Source of the DNA: Lachnospiraceae bacterium
GTDB taxonomy: Bacteria > Bacillota > Clostridia > Lachnospirales > Lachnospiraceae
Assembly: GCA_910576335.1 (NCBI GenBank)
Contig: CAJTIU010000001.1
Span: forward strand, 248,001-312,000
Length of the DNA stretch: 64,000 bases
Direction of reading: 5' to 3'
Each line of letters begins with the position of its first letter. The stretch's first letter is position 1. Positions 43,745-52,091 of this stretch are shown piece by piece. Under the pieces are notes generated by a model, which was given only the letters and a program-made list of their open reading frames with translations, had not been told where the DNA came from and did no database searches. The position numbers and the translations under genes are program-made.

Positions 43745-45655
43745 ATGTTATATAATATATTTTTTAGTGCAAAAGGAACGACAGAAATATGTGCGGCATG
43801 TATCGGACGGGGATTGAATATGGAAATGAAGCCCTGTAACTGGTTTGATATGCCTTGTAATGAGCCATTGGAGATTTCCGGTGATGATGTGCTGCTTTTT
43901 AGTATGCCGGTCTATGGTGGATTTATTCCGCAGGTGTGCGCACATATGGCAAAGAACCTGAAAGGGGATTATACTCCGGCGGTGATCGCTGCTGTGTATG
44001 GCAACCGTCATTATGATGACGCATTGCTGCAGATGAAAGATATCCTGACGGAGCAGGGATTTGTGGTGATAGCTGCGGGGGCATTTCTGGCGGAGCATTC
44101 TGTTTTTCCGTCTGTTGCGTCAGGGCGCCCGGATGCGAGGGATAAGGCGGCTATGGAGGACTTTGCGGCAAAATGCTGTTCACTTTTAAAGAAAAAAGAT
44201 ATAAAGGAGTATGGTGAGATCATGCTGCCTGGAACGCCGGGATATGACGGGTTTTCTTATGAGGGCGTGCCGTTTAAACCGTGCGGTGATGAAAAGCGTA
44301 TTGGTTGTGGGGCATGTGTGAAAATCTGTCCGCAAAAAGCCATTTGTGCGGAAAATCCATGCCAGACCGATGAGGAACGCTGTATTGCCTGCGGTGCCTG
44401 CATTAAGGCTTGTCCGACGGGGGCAAGGAATTATCATAGTGAGCTTTATGAGCAGGTTCGGGCGGATTTTGAAAAGCTGTGTGCAGAGTATAGAACACCG
44501 GAGACCTTTTATGCGGAGGAGGCTGTGCTTATGAAAAAGATTCCGTTGGCAACGCCTACCATGCATGGAGAGGAGCAGAAATATATTCAGGAGGCTTTTG
44601 ATACAAACTGGGTTTCTCCATTGGGGCCGAATGTGGATGCGTTTGAGCGGGAAATAGCGGCTTATGCGGGGGCGTCTGCATCGTCTGCTCTTTCATCCGG
44701 GACGGCGGCTTTGCATCTTTCAGTTATTTTGGCAGGTGTAAAGGAAGAGGATATCGTATTTATCCCGTCGCTGACTTTTGCGGCCAGTGTGAATCCGGTC
44801 AGGTATGAAAAAGCTGTGCCTGTTTTTATTGATTCTGAACGTGATACCTGGAATATGGACCCGGCGGCACTTAGGAAGGCTTTTGAGAAATATCCGCATC
44901 CGGCGGCTGTTATGGCAGTGCATCTGTATGGGACATCGGCTGAAATGGATGAGATATGCAGTATCTGTAAGGAGTATCAGGTTCCTTTGATTGAAGATGC
45001 GGCAGAGTCTCTGGGGACTACATACCGGGGAAAGATGACAGGAACTTTTGGTGATTATGGGATTTATTCTTTTAACGGGAATAAGATCATTACAACTTCC
45101 GGCGGAGGGATTCTGGTTGCCAAAAAAGAGGAAGATGTGGAGAAGGCGCGGTTTTTATCCAGTCAGGCCCGTGACCCGGCAAGGCATTATCAGCATTCCA
45201 CGATCGGATACAATTACAGGATGTCTAATATTGTTGCGGGCATAGGACGGGGACAGATGCTGCATATCAATGACCATATTGAGAAGAAGCAGAGAATCTA
45301 TCGTCGATACAAAGAGGCTTTTGCTGATATTGCCGAAATAGAGATGAACCCCTTAAACCGAAACGGGATAGATAATAACTGGCTTTCCTGTATGACAGTT
45401 GCACCCGGCAGCAGTGTGACTCCGGTGCAGATCATGGATGCTCTGGCGGCAGAGGGTATTGAAACAAGGCCGATATGGAAACCGATGCACCTGCAGCCTA
45501 TATTTGAAGAATATGATTTTATCCAGGTTGAAAAAGGGTTGAGCGTAAGTGAGGATATTTTTAACCGGGGACTTTGTCTGCCGAGCGATATCAAGAATAC
45601 AGAGGAAGATATGCAGCGCATCATACAGATTGTGCGGCGACAATTTGGAGTATAA
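43745..45655 (+). CDS. Fusion: EFR1-type flavodoxin/ferredoxin and DegT/DnrJ/EryC1 aminotransferase
   Basis: ATG 43745 (GGTAGGAAATGTG upstream) gives 636 residues. Residues 1-165 are flavodoxin-like (LYNIFFSAKGTTEICAA); 185-235 carry two 4Fe-4S motifs (CGACVKICP and CIACGACIKACP). From about 262 a complete sugar-type aminotransferase follows (IPLATPTMHGEEQKYIQEAF, GTAALHLS, PLP Lys in SFNGNKIITTSGGG). A perfect internal site GGAGGAGG lies 8 bases before an in-frame ATG at 44531, so a separate aminotransferase may also be made. This domain pairing is not one I know. Confidence 0.88.
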   Translation: MLYNIFFSAKGTTEICAACIGRGLNMEMKPCNWFDMPCNEPLEISGDDVLLFSMPVYGGFIPQVCAHMAKNLKGDYTPAVIAAVYGNRHYDDALLQMKDILTEQGFVVIAAGAFLAEHSVFPSVASGRPDARDKAAMEDFAAKCCSLLKKKDIKEYGEIMLPGTPGYDGFSYEGVPFKPCGDEKRIGCGACVKICPQKAICAENPCQTDEERCIACGACIKACPTGARNYHSELYEQVRADFEKLCAEYRTPETFYAEEAVLMKKIPLATPTMHGEEQKYIQEAFDTNWVSPLGPNVDAFEREIAAYAGASASSALSSGTAALHLSVILAGVKEEDIVFIPSLTFAASVNPVRYEKAVPVFIDSERDTWNMDPAALRKAFEKYPHPAAVMAVHLYGTSAEMDEICSICKEYQVPLIEDAAESLGTTYRGKMTGTFGDYGIYSFNGNKIITTSGGGILVAKKEEDVEKARFLSSQARDPARHYQHSTIGYNYRMSNIVAGIGRGQMLHINDHIEKKQRIYRRYKEAFADIAEIEMNPLNRNGIDNNWLSCMTVAPGSSVTPVQIMDALAAEGIETRPIWKPMHLQPIFEEYDFIQVEKGLSVSEDIFNRGLCLPSDIKNTEEDMQRIIQIVRRQFGV

Positions 45656-45684
45656 AAGTAAAATGTTTACAGGAGGTAATTTCA

Positions 45685-46776
45685 ATGCGGGATATTTATA
45701 ATTTTTCTGCTGGCCCGGCGGTTTTGCCGGAGCCGGTTTTGCAGGAAGCAGCTGATGAAATGATGGATTATAAGGGAAGCGGTATGTCTGTTATGGAAAT
45801 TAGCCACCGTTCCTCTCTGTTCCAGTCCATTATAGATGAAACGGAATATGACCTGCGGGCATTGATGAATATTCCGGACGATTATGAGGTATTGTTCCTG
45901 CAGGGCGGAACTTCCCTGCAGTTTGCTATGATACCGATGAATTTTATGAGAAATAAAAAAGCAGATTACATTCTGACGGGGTACTGGGCAAAAAAGGCTT
46001 ATGAGGAAGCTAAATTGTATGGAAAGATCAATGTGGCGGCTTCTTCGGAAGGGGATAACTTTTCTTATATTCCGGATTGCAGGGATTTGGATATTCTGCC
46101 TGATTCTGACTATGTTTATATGTGCGAGAACAATACCATTTATGGCACAAAGTTTAAAACGTGTCCTGATAGTAAAGGGAAGGTACTGGTCAATGATGTG
46201 TCCTCTTGTTTTTTGTCTGAACCGATGAATGTGTCGGACTATGGGATGGTATTTGGAGGTATCCAGAAAAATCTGGGGCCTGCGGGGCTGGTGATTGCAA
46301 TTATCCGCAAAGACCTGATCACGGAAAATGTCCTGCCATGGACTCCGACCATGCTTCGTTATAAGACCCATGCAGATAAGCGTTCACTGTATAATACGCC
46401 GCCAACCTATAATATCTACATTGTAGGAAAGGTAATCAAATGGATTCAGGCATTAGGCGGCCTGGAAAAAATGAAAGAGATCAATGAGAAAAAGGCTTAC
46501 GTTCTATATGATTATCTTGATAAGAGTAAGTTATTTGAGGGGTTGGCAAGGGGGGACAGCCGTTCTCTGATGAATGTGACATTTCGTGCAAAGTCAAATG
46601 AAATGAATGCAGAATTTATCAAGGCGGCAGGACAAAATGGGATTGTCAGCATCGGAGGACACCGTGCGATTGGTGGTATGTGGGCGAGTCTGTATAATGC
46701 GATGCCGATTGAAGGGGTAAAATATTTGGTGGACTTTATGGGGGATTTTGAGGAGAAGAAATTGTCGGGCTATTGA
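45685..46776 (+). CDS. serC: Phosphoserine aminotransferase
   Basis: ATG 45685 follows ACAGGAGGTAATTTCA. The 363-residue enzyme transfers the amino group from glutamate to 3-phosphohydroxypyruvate in serine synthesis. It has IYNFSAGPAVLPEPVLQEAA, SGMSVMEISHRS, FLQGGTSLQFAMIPMN, the PLP Lys in FGGIQKNLGPAGL and the C-terminal SIGGHRAIGGMWASLYNAM. SerA is not adjacent; a terminator follows. Confidence 0.97.
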   Translation: MRDIYNFSAGPAVLPEPVLQEAADEMMDYKGSGMSVMEISHRSSLFQSIIDETEYDLRALMNIPDDYEVLFLQGGTSLQFAMIPMNFMRNKKADYILTGYWAKKAYEEAKLYGKINVAASSEGDNFSYIPDCRDLDILPDSDYVYMCENNTIYGTKFKTCPDSKGKVLVNDVSSCFLSEPMNVSDYGMVFGGIQKNLGPAGLVIAIIRKDLITENVLPWTPTMLRYKTHADKRSLYNTPPTYNIYIVGKVIKWIQALGGLEKMKEINEKKAYVLYDYLDKSKLFEGLARGDSRSLMNVTFRAKSNEMNAEFIKAAGQNGIVSIGGHRAIGGMWASLYNAMPIEGVKYLVDFMGDFEEKKLSGY

Positions 46777-46812
46777 TGGTCGTTTAAAAGCAAAAGTCAG
46801 GATAGATTATTT

Positions 46813-46849
46813 AAAAGGACAATCTGCCTTGTGTGGACTGTCCTTTTTA
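46813..46849 (+). terminator. Intrinsic terminator after serC
   Basis: AAAAGGACA (46813-46821) pairs with TGTCCTTTT (46839-46847); the T-run completes a factor-independent terminator. Confidence 0.85.
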
Positions 46850-46956
46850 CTTTATAGGAAATTCCGACCTTTTAAGACACAAAGAAAAACATATGTTTGC
46901 CAAACATATGCTAGATGGATATGTGTTTAAGGTATACAGAATAGACAGTCAGGGAT

Positions 46957-47097
46957 TTAGAAGATATAAAAACCTTCTTCACCAAAATCGTCTTCAAAAG
47001 GGTCCTCTTCATTTAAGAAATAATCCATATCAAGAAGATCATCCCCGCGCATACGGCGAATGTCCTCGGATGTCATGCCTTCTGGTGGATTATTCAT
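46957..47097 (-). CDS. 46-residue acidic protein, probable mobile-element tail
   Basis: ATG 47097 reads NNPPEGMTSEDIRRMRGDDL and then a very acidic end (MDYFLNEEDPFEDDFGEEGF). No RBS is visible. It may be the C-terminal end of a larger conjugation protein broken at 47.1 kb, next to a relaxase fragment on the other strand. Confidence 0.4.
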   Translation of the reverse strand: MNNPPEGMTSEDIRRMRGDDLLDMDYFLNEEDPFEDDFGEEGFYIF

Positions 47098-47116
47098 GGC
47101 GAGAGGAGGTGCTACC

Positions 47117-47402
47117 ACGGCCACGACCTACATCCGGCCCTACAAGCAGGCGGCGGGACTGAGCGCCGTTCAGACGATGGAGGAGCGGTTTGCCTACGGG
47201 CTCAACCCCCAAAAGCTGGGGGCCGTGTCCTCCCACCTCTGCGACCCGGCAACAGCCGCCGCCGAGTTCCTGCTGGTGAAAAGCGAATACCAGGCGGCCA
47301 CCGCCCGGCAGGTGGGGCTTATCATCGACATTCAACAGCGCATGGCCGAGGGCAAGGGCCCGGCTTATGAACGGTGGGCGAAAGTCTACAACCTAAAGCA
47401 GA
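47117..47402 (+). pseudogene. Relaxase (MobA/VirD2-type) with lost start codon and large deletion
   Basis: After GAGGAGGTGCTACC the frame reads ACG GCC ACG ACC, i.e. what should be MATTYIRPY with ATG changed to ACG at 47117. It continues as N-terminal relaxase (GCDP-like CDPATAAAEFLLVKSEYQAA TARQ). It then jumps in frame to the usual C-terminal block (QQRMAEGKGPAYERWAKVYN LKQM), lacking the metal-binding His cluster. GC content and codon use are much higher than in flanking DNA. Confidence 0.7.
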
Positions 47403-47682
47403 TGCCGTTCAGCGTCCGGTCAATGTGTTTCCGGCGCTCACTCTCGCCGCCCAGCTTGTCCGGGTAGAAAAATTCATCCACGGAAATATCAAAAAGGGTA
47501 ACGAGCTTGTAAAAGGCGTTGAGGCTGGTGTGCTGGCCCCGGTTCTCAATATACATGATGGAGCGAGGGGTGAGGTCTACAAGCTGGGCCAGGTGCTCCT
47601 GCGTCTAGCCTTTGGCTTTTCGTCTGCGCTTGATTTCTTGGCCCAGGGCATGACAGTCCAGGCGTTTTTCATATTGGTACAT
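47402..47682 (-). pseudogene. XRE family regulator with in-frame TAG
   Basis: ATG 47682 reads YQYEKRLDCHALGQEIKRRR KAKG, then TAG (47605-47607) at the position of the near-invariant Trp (KGWTQEHLAQ), then TQEHLAQLVDLTPRSIMYIE, NAFYKLVTLFDISVDEFFYP. A TGG-to-TAG change is evident. The 3' end merges with the relaxase fragment at about 47402. TCACCCC (47690-47696) and GGGGTGA (47715-47721) form an operator-like dyad just upstream. Confidence 0.8.
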
Positions 47683-47783
47683 TCTCACATCACCCCTATA
47701 TTATTTTACATTTCGGGGTGAAATATGAGAACGAAGTGCAATTTTATATTTTAGTAGTATTTCATTTCATGTTAAAACTGCGG

Positions 47784-48041
47784 TCAAGCGGACAGCATTT
47801 GAAAAATGTTTTGTTTAACTTGTTCTCTAATAATTTCAAAATTCAATCCACTGTGTGAAAAGGATGTTTTTTCTTGCCGCAGTGAGTCAATCAAGATACA
47901 AGAAATATATACTTTTTCAAATAAATTGGCACAGATTATTCCTTTGGTTTCTAATATGTTAGCTATGTTTGAGAAATAAGTATTTTCAAGAGCAGAAAAG
48001 TGATGGTTAATGTCTTCATCATCTACTATCACTAATCGCAG
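47784..48041 (-). pseudogene. Unidentified C-terminal fragment
   Basis: The reading RLVIVDDEDINHHFSALENT, YFSNIANILETKGIICANLF, EKVYISCILIDSLRQEKTSF ends at TGA 47784. It is AT-rich and protein-like (mostly helical), whereas the extension upstream of 48041 is antisense to the sigma-factor gene and not coding. Family not recognised. Confidence 0.35.
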
Positions 48042-48128
48042 CTGGACAAGCGCGTGGGTGCCGCTCCCCGCCGCCCTCCATGTCGTTTCCCGCAACCCGA
48101 CCACAAAAACGATATGGAGGTACATACA

Positions 48129-48552
48129 ATGACTATCATCAACTTGCGCGACTTTTACTACTGGTACACCCAGGATGAATATATTGAGGTTTCCGATGAT
48201 GTGGCCGAGGCGCTTCGGGCCAGCGTCCGCTCCGAGGCGGCCTATACCGAGCGGGCCCGCTACAACAAGGCGTACTATTCCTTGGACGCGGATGACGGCA
48301 TCGAGTTTTCCGCATGCCTGCACGAGCTTACCCCCGGACGAGGTTTTGGAGATCAAGGAGCGGTTCTGCCGTCTGTGGAACGCGCTGAACAGCCTGCCAG
48401 AAACCCAGGGCCGCCGGGTGGACGCTCACTTTATCCTCGGCATGACCTACCGGGAGATTGCCCAGGCCGAGGGCGTGGACAAGAGCGCGGTGCGGCGTTC
48501 CGTTCTCAGCGGCATCGCACAGATGAAAAAATATTTTAGAAAAAATCCGTGA
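48129..48552 (+). pseudogene. ICE-type sigma-70 family factor, frameshifted
   Basis: ATG 48129, with TATGGAGGTACATACA before it, reads TIINLRDFYYWYTQDEYIEV, SDDVAEALRASVRSEAAYTE, then IEFSACLHELTP. At ACCCCCGGACGAGG (about 48338) an extra base shifts the frame; the match continues as DEVLEIKERFCRLWNALNSL, and an HTH region MTYREIAQAEGVDKSAVRRS. This is the small sigma factor typical of Tn916/Tn1549-like elements. Full length would be about 140 residues. Confidence 0.8.
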
Positions 48553-48993
48553 TTGCCGTCTCCATTTGCTCCATTTTTCTGGTGGTATATGAGAGGAAGT
48601 TTTTTCTTCTCTACAACTGAATAGCGGGCGGCCCCGGGTGAACGTGGGGAGCCGGGCGACGGGTGCGCTGTAACTTCTCCCACAGGAGGACGAGAGACCA
48701 ACACCACCGCCGCAAGTGGGGAACCTGCCAGCCCCACGGCCACAATCCGCGAGGGACAAGCTGGCCGCTTGTTGCTTAGGGCCGCCGCACAAAACAAGGA
48801 AACGCCGGGCCGCTAACTGCTGTCTTTTGACGGGCCAAACATACGGGCCTGGCGTTTCCTCTTTCAAACAAGTTTGAGACAATTTGTCCCGAGGCAGCAG
48901 TTCGGGGAATTGAAAAATCTTATAATTTTGTGTATACTTAGAAAAAGAAATTAGACTGAGAAATCGGGAATTATATTATATAGGAGGGCAAAT
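48553..48993. other. GC-rich non-coding tail of the element, then an AT-rich switch
   Basis: AGGAAACGCC (48797-48806) and GGCGTTTCCT (48851-48860), with an inner GGGCC pairing, form a strong hairpin. GC content falls abruptly after 48870, marking a junction between element debris and an AT-rich gene cluster. No gene is visible before 48994. Confidence 0.5.
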
Positions 48994-49407
48994 ATGCTTG
49001 ATACGATACCTAACGAAGAAGAAATGACTGCTTTAATCGGACAATCTTTATATGATGTATGGAATAAGTTGTGTATTTTAATTGATGAAAAATACGAAAT
49101 GGAATGTCAGTGGAATAAAGGAGGTAAAGCATGGAATTATGAGTATAAATACCGCCGAGGTGGTAAAACATTGTGTGCATTATATGCAAGAGAAAATTGT
49201 ATAGGTTTTATGATTATATTTGGAAAGGATGAGAGAGCAAAATTTGAAACAGAACGAAATAATTATTCGGAACAAGTTCAAAAAATCTATGATGAAGCAC
49301 AAACTTATCGTGATGGTAAATGGGTAATGTTTGAACCGACTGATACATCAATGTTTCATGATTTTATTAAATTATTAGGAATTAAGAGAAAGCCAAACAG
49401 GAAGTAG
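48994..49407 (+). CDS. DUF3788 family protein
   Basis: ATG 48994 follows TATAGGAGGGCAAAT. The 137-residue soluble protein has the DUF3788 pattern: LIGQSLYDVWNKLCILIDEK, WNKGGKAWNYEYKYRRGGKT, LCALYARENCIGFMIIFGKD and a C-terminal DTSMFHDFIKLLGIKRKP. Function unknown; it is often near small acetyltransferase or DUF1697 genes, as here. Confidence 0.85.
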   Translation: MLDTIPNEEEMTALIGQSLYDVWNKLCILIDEKYEMECQWNKGGKAWNYEYKYRRGGKTLCALYARENCIGFMIIFGKDERAKFETERNNYSEQVQKIYDEAQTYRDGKWVMFEPTDTSMFHDFIKLLGIKRKPNRK

Positions 49408-49461
49408 CAACTTTTTGGTAGGATTTATATAAATTTAGAATATGCAGAGGTGCTTGTGGAT

Positions 49462-50001
49462 ATGAAAAGATATGTTGCATTATTAAGAGGTATCAATATA
49501 AGCGGTAAAAACAAAGTACCGATGGCGGAATTAAAGAAAGAGTTTGAAAAGCTGCAGTTTGGAGGGGTTAAGACATATTTGAACAGTGGTAATGTGCTTT
49601 TTTCGAGTGAAAAAGGTGATACAGAGGGGGTTACAAAACAGATTGAGATAATGATAAAAAAACAGTTTGCTTTAGATATTCCTGTTTTTGTCATATTAAG
49701 AGACGAACTTGATGACATTTTGCACAATACGCCCGACTGGTGGGGAAACGATAATAAGGAAATCTATGACAATCTAATTTTTATTATGCCACCCACTACA
49801 TTCGCAGAGGTATATAATGAGATTGGAGAGCCTAAAGAAGGGTTAGAGAAAATAGAGAATTATAACGAGGCGGTATTCTGGTCTTTTAGTAGAAAAGATT
49901 ATCAAAAAACGAACTGGTGGCCTAAGACGGCAAGTGCCAATATCAGTACTAAACTAACAATAAGGACAGCAAACACTGTTAGAAAAATAGTCGATATGTA
50001 A
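49462..50001 (+). CDS. DUF1697 family protein
   Basis: ATG 49462 is preferred over GTG 49450. The 179-residue protein opens with MKRYVALLRGINISGKNKVP and has LNSGNVLFSS, the family's central signature, and the C-terminal SANISTKLTIRTANTVRKI. DUF1697 is cytoplasmic with unknown function. Same strand and AT-rich composition as its neighbours. Confidence 0.92.
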   Translation: MKRYVALLRGINISGKNKVPMAELKKEFEKLQFGGVKTYLNSGNVLFSSEKGDTEGVTKQIEIMIKKQFALDIPVFVILRDELDDILHNTPDWWGNDNKEIYDNLIFIMPPTTFAEVYNEIGEPKEGLEKIENYNEAVFWSFSRKDYQKTNWWPKTASANISTKLTIRTANTVRKIVDM

Positions 50002-50037
50002 TCACTTTTCCAATTCTAACTTGTGAAGGAGGAGTTT

Positions 50038-50487
50038 ATGTTAGGCAATATAGAGGAAACATTTGAATTATTGTTTGATAAAAATAATAATGTTGCTTAC
50101 AAAGCATTACAAGAATTGCAAAAAGAAAGTGAAGAAACGGATTGTGTTTATCCTTTTATAGATAAATTAAGTGATATGCTTGATAGTGACAATTCTTATA
50201 TTCGCACAAGGGGGCTTACACTGCTTGCCTATAATGCAAAATGGGATAAAGAGTATAAGGTTGATGAAATTATAGATGAATATTTGAAACACATAACAGA
50301 TGTTAAACCCATTACTGCCAGACAGTGTATTAAGTTGCTGCCGATTATTGCAAAACATAAGCCAGAATTGAAAAATGATATTCTTTCCGCACTTAATAAA
50401 GCTAATATATCTATTTATGATTATAGTAAGCAGCCATTGGTTTATAAGGACATTCAGAAAGCGTTGAAGGAAATAAAAAAATTATAA
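50038..50487 (+). CDS. HEAT-repeat-like small protein
   Basis: ATG 50038 has GAAGGAGGAGTTT upstream; the 149-residue product is all helical with two or three HEAT-type repeats (NNNVAYKALQELQKESEE, DNSYIRTRGLTLLAYNAKWD, ARQCIKLLPIIAKHKPELKN). Similar proteins are annotated as SufBD-like in Clostridia but have no known role. Confidence 0.75.
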   Translation: MLGNIEETFELLFDKNNNVAYKALQELQKESEETDCVYPFIDKLSDMLDSDNSYIRTRGLTLLAYNAKWDKEYKVDEIIDEYLKHITDVKPITARQCIKLLPIIAKHKPELKNDILSALNKANISIYDYSKQPLVYKDIQKALKEIKKL

Positions 50488-50529
50488 AAACGACAAATCG
50501 ACATTTGCTAATTTGAAAGGAGTAATATT

Positions 50530-50727
50530 ATGGGAGAATTAAAATCTATTATGGAGAAGTTTGTTGCATCTGGTTGGGATTTAATATCTATTCCCGCACA
50601 ACAATGGTTAGATGGAAAAGCTGATAAAGATACTTTAATATCAGCATTTAAACAGTCAAACGAAAAATGTGGAAGTTGTGGTTGTGATTTAGACCCACTA
50701 TATAAAAGAGTTTTAGAGCTGATTTAA
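50530..50727 (+). CDS. Small Cys-containing hypothetical protein
   Basis: ATG 50530 follows GAAAGGAGTAATATT. The 65-residue product has a CGSCGCDLDPLYKR motif near its end, possibly a metal site, after an amphipathic helix (MEKFVASGWDLISIPAQQWL). Not recognised beyond that. It lies 42 bp after the HEAT-like gene, probably in one transcript. Confidence 0.65.
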   Translation: MGELKSIMEKFVASGWDLISIPAQQWLDGKADKDTLISAFKQSNEKCGSCGCDLDPLYKRVLELI

Positions 50728-50779
50728 CAATACTGTCAATTCTTGTTTATCGGGAAGCTGTATACAGAGAAAAATCGGG

Positions 50780-50926
50780 GTTGAGGAAGGACTGAGAGAA
50801 AAAGGATACAAGCAGACATCTCTTTCTGTGCAAAAGGCAAATTATGCAGTTTGTATGTATCGGAAAGTAGGTTTTGAGGTCATTGGCGAAAATGAAGAAG
50901 AATACATCATGGTTTGTCGGTTGTAA
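50780..50926 (+). pseudogene. GNAT acetyltransferase C-terminal remnant
   Basis: The frame reads VEEGLREKGYKQTSLSVQKA, NYAVCMYRKVGFEVIGENEE and ends YIMVCRL with TAA. It is the last third of a GNAT domain; the acetyl-CoA P-loop and start are missing. It is unrelated in detail to the remnant at 36612. Confidence 0.7.
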
Positions 50927-50948
50927 TGTGATAAGGGGAGTTGTGTAA

Positions 50949-51125
50949 ATGGCTGGTAATTTAGGTGAAAAGGCGGTAAAGGAAGATTAAAAAAAGATTG
51001 TTGAGAATAATAACACTATTCCGTATAAGGCTAAAGAGGAAATAAAAGCGATAATAGAATTGGAACACAATCCAGAGAAACTGCTGCAAGAGCGACTGTT
51101 GTATATGCTGTCATATAAGGGATAA
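50949..51125 (+). pseudogene. Small ORF with in-frame TAA
   Basis: ATG 50949 (TAAGGGGAGTTGTGTAA upstream) reads AGNLGEKAVKED, then TAA (50988-50990), then in the same frame KKIVENNNTIPYKAKEEIKA and IIELEHNPEKLLQERLLYML to TAA 51123. The good RBS and the coherent helical reading on both sides suggest a 58-residue gene broken by one substitution. Family unknown. Confidence 0.5.
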
Positions 51126-51153
51126 TCTGTGTCAAAGGAAGTGGTTGGAGATA

Positions 51154-51907
51154 ATGAAAAATATGAAAATAGATGCCAATGGAACAGAAATCAGAGTAAT
51201 GGGTGATGTCGTAAATGAAGAAGCTTATATTTCTTTAACGGATATTGCTAAATATAAAAATCCAGACAATGCTTTTATCGTGGTTGCGAACTGGATGCGT
51301 AATCATTCAACAATCTCATTTTTGGTTTTGTGGGAACAGATTCATAATCCCAATTTTAAACCTATCGAATTCGATAGGTTTAAAGCAGAGTTTGGAGATA
51401 ATGCGTTTACATTGACACCGCAGCAATGGATAAAAGCAACAGATGCAATCGGTATTATATCAAAATCGGGGAGATATGGCGGTACATATGCTCACACAGA
51501 TATAGCCTTTGAGTTTGCGTCTTGGATTTCGCCAGAATTCAAGCTCTATATTATTAAGGACTATCAGCGATTAAAGAAAGATGAAGCGAACCGATTAGCG
51601 ATTGGATGGGATGCTAAGAGGGAACTTTCAAAAATAAATTATCGTATTCATACAGATGCGGTAAAGGAGTTTCTGATAACACCAACATTATCTCCGCAGG
51701 AAATGGCTTATACATATGCAACCGAAGCAGATATTCTTAATATGGCATTGTTTGGCAGGACGGCGGCACAACGAAAAAGGGATAAGCGGAAAAACACCTA
51801 ATATAAGGGATTTTGCTTCAGCAGAAGAATTAGTGGTACTTATCAATTTGGAAGATACCAATGCGGATTTGATAAGGCAAGTGTTATCAACAGCGATAAC
51901 AAAATGA
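51154..51907 (+). pseudogene. KilA-N domain DNA-binding protein, frameshifted near the C-terminus
   Basis: ATG 51154 (or 51163) follows GGAG. The main frame holds a KilA-N domain (YISLTDIAKYKNPDNAFIVV, WMRNHSTISFLVLWEQI, SGRYGGTYAHTDIAFEFASW) and runs to LFGRTAAQ. It then shifts at the A/G run near 51772 and stops after RKRDKRKNT. The expected tail continues in another frame as GISGKTPNIRDFASAEELVV LINLEDTNADLI to TGA 51905. KilA-N proteins are phage or ICE regulators. The DNA-binding part remains intact. Confidence 0.75.
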
Positions 51908-52091
51908 TAACATTAGCTTATATAGGCAGGATAAGATGGATATATCAAATAATCAAAAGAACCACAAACACGACAAAAAATAATCTCTAAACAGAATTGC
52001 TTGGTATCTGTTGAGCACGAATAGTCGGCGGTGGGCTTGAAAGCCTGTATTTACGGGGCTTCCAGGCTTCCGCCTAAGAAAATTGCATTTT

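Noticed and set aside
48042-48356. Upstream extension of the minus-strand reading that ends at 47784
   Set aside because: It is antisense to the sigma-factor gene and its residues are GC-driven, unlike the AT-rich last 85 codons.
19603-51125. In-frame TAG/TAA codons as a recoding or suppressor system
   Set aside because: Both TAA and TAG occur, only in mobile-element or remnant genes, and are mixed with frameshifts and deletions; decay explains them without new biology.
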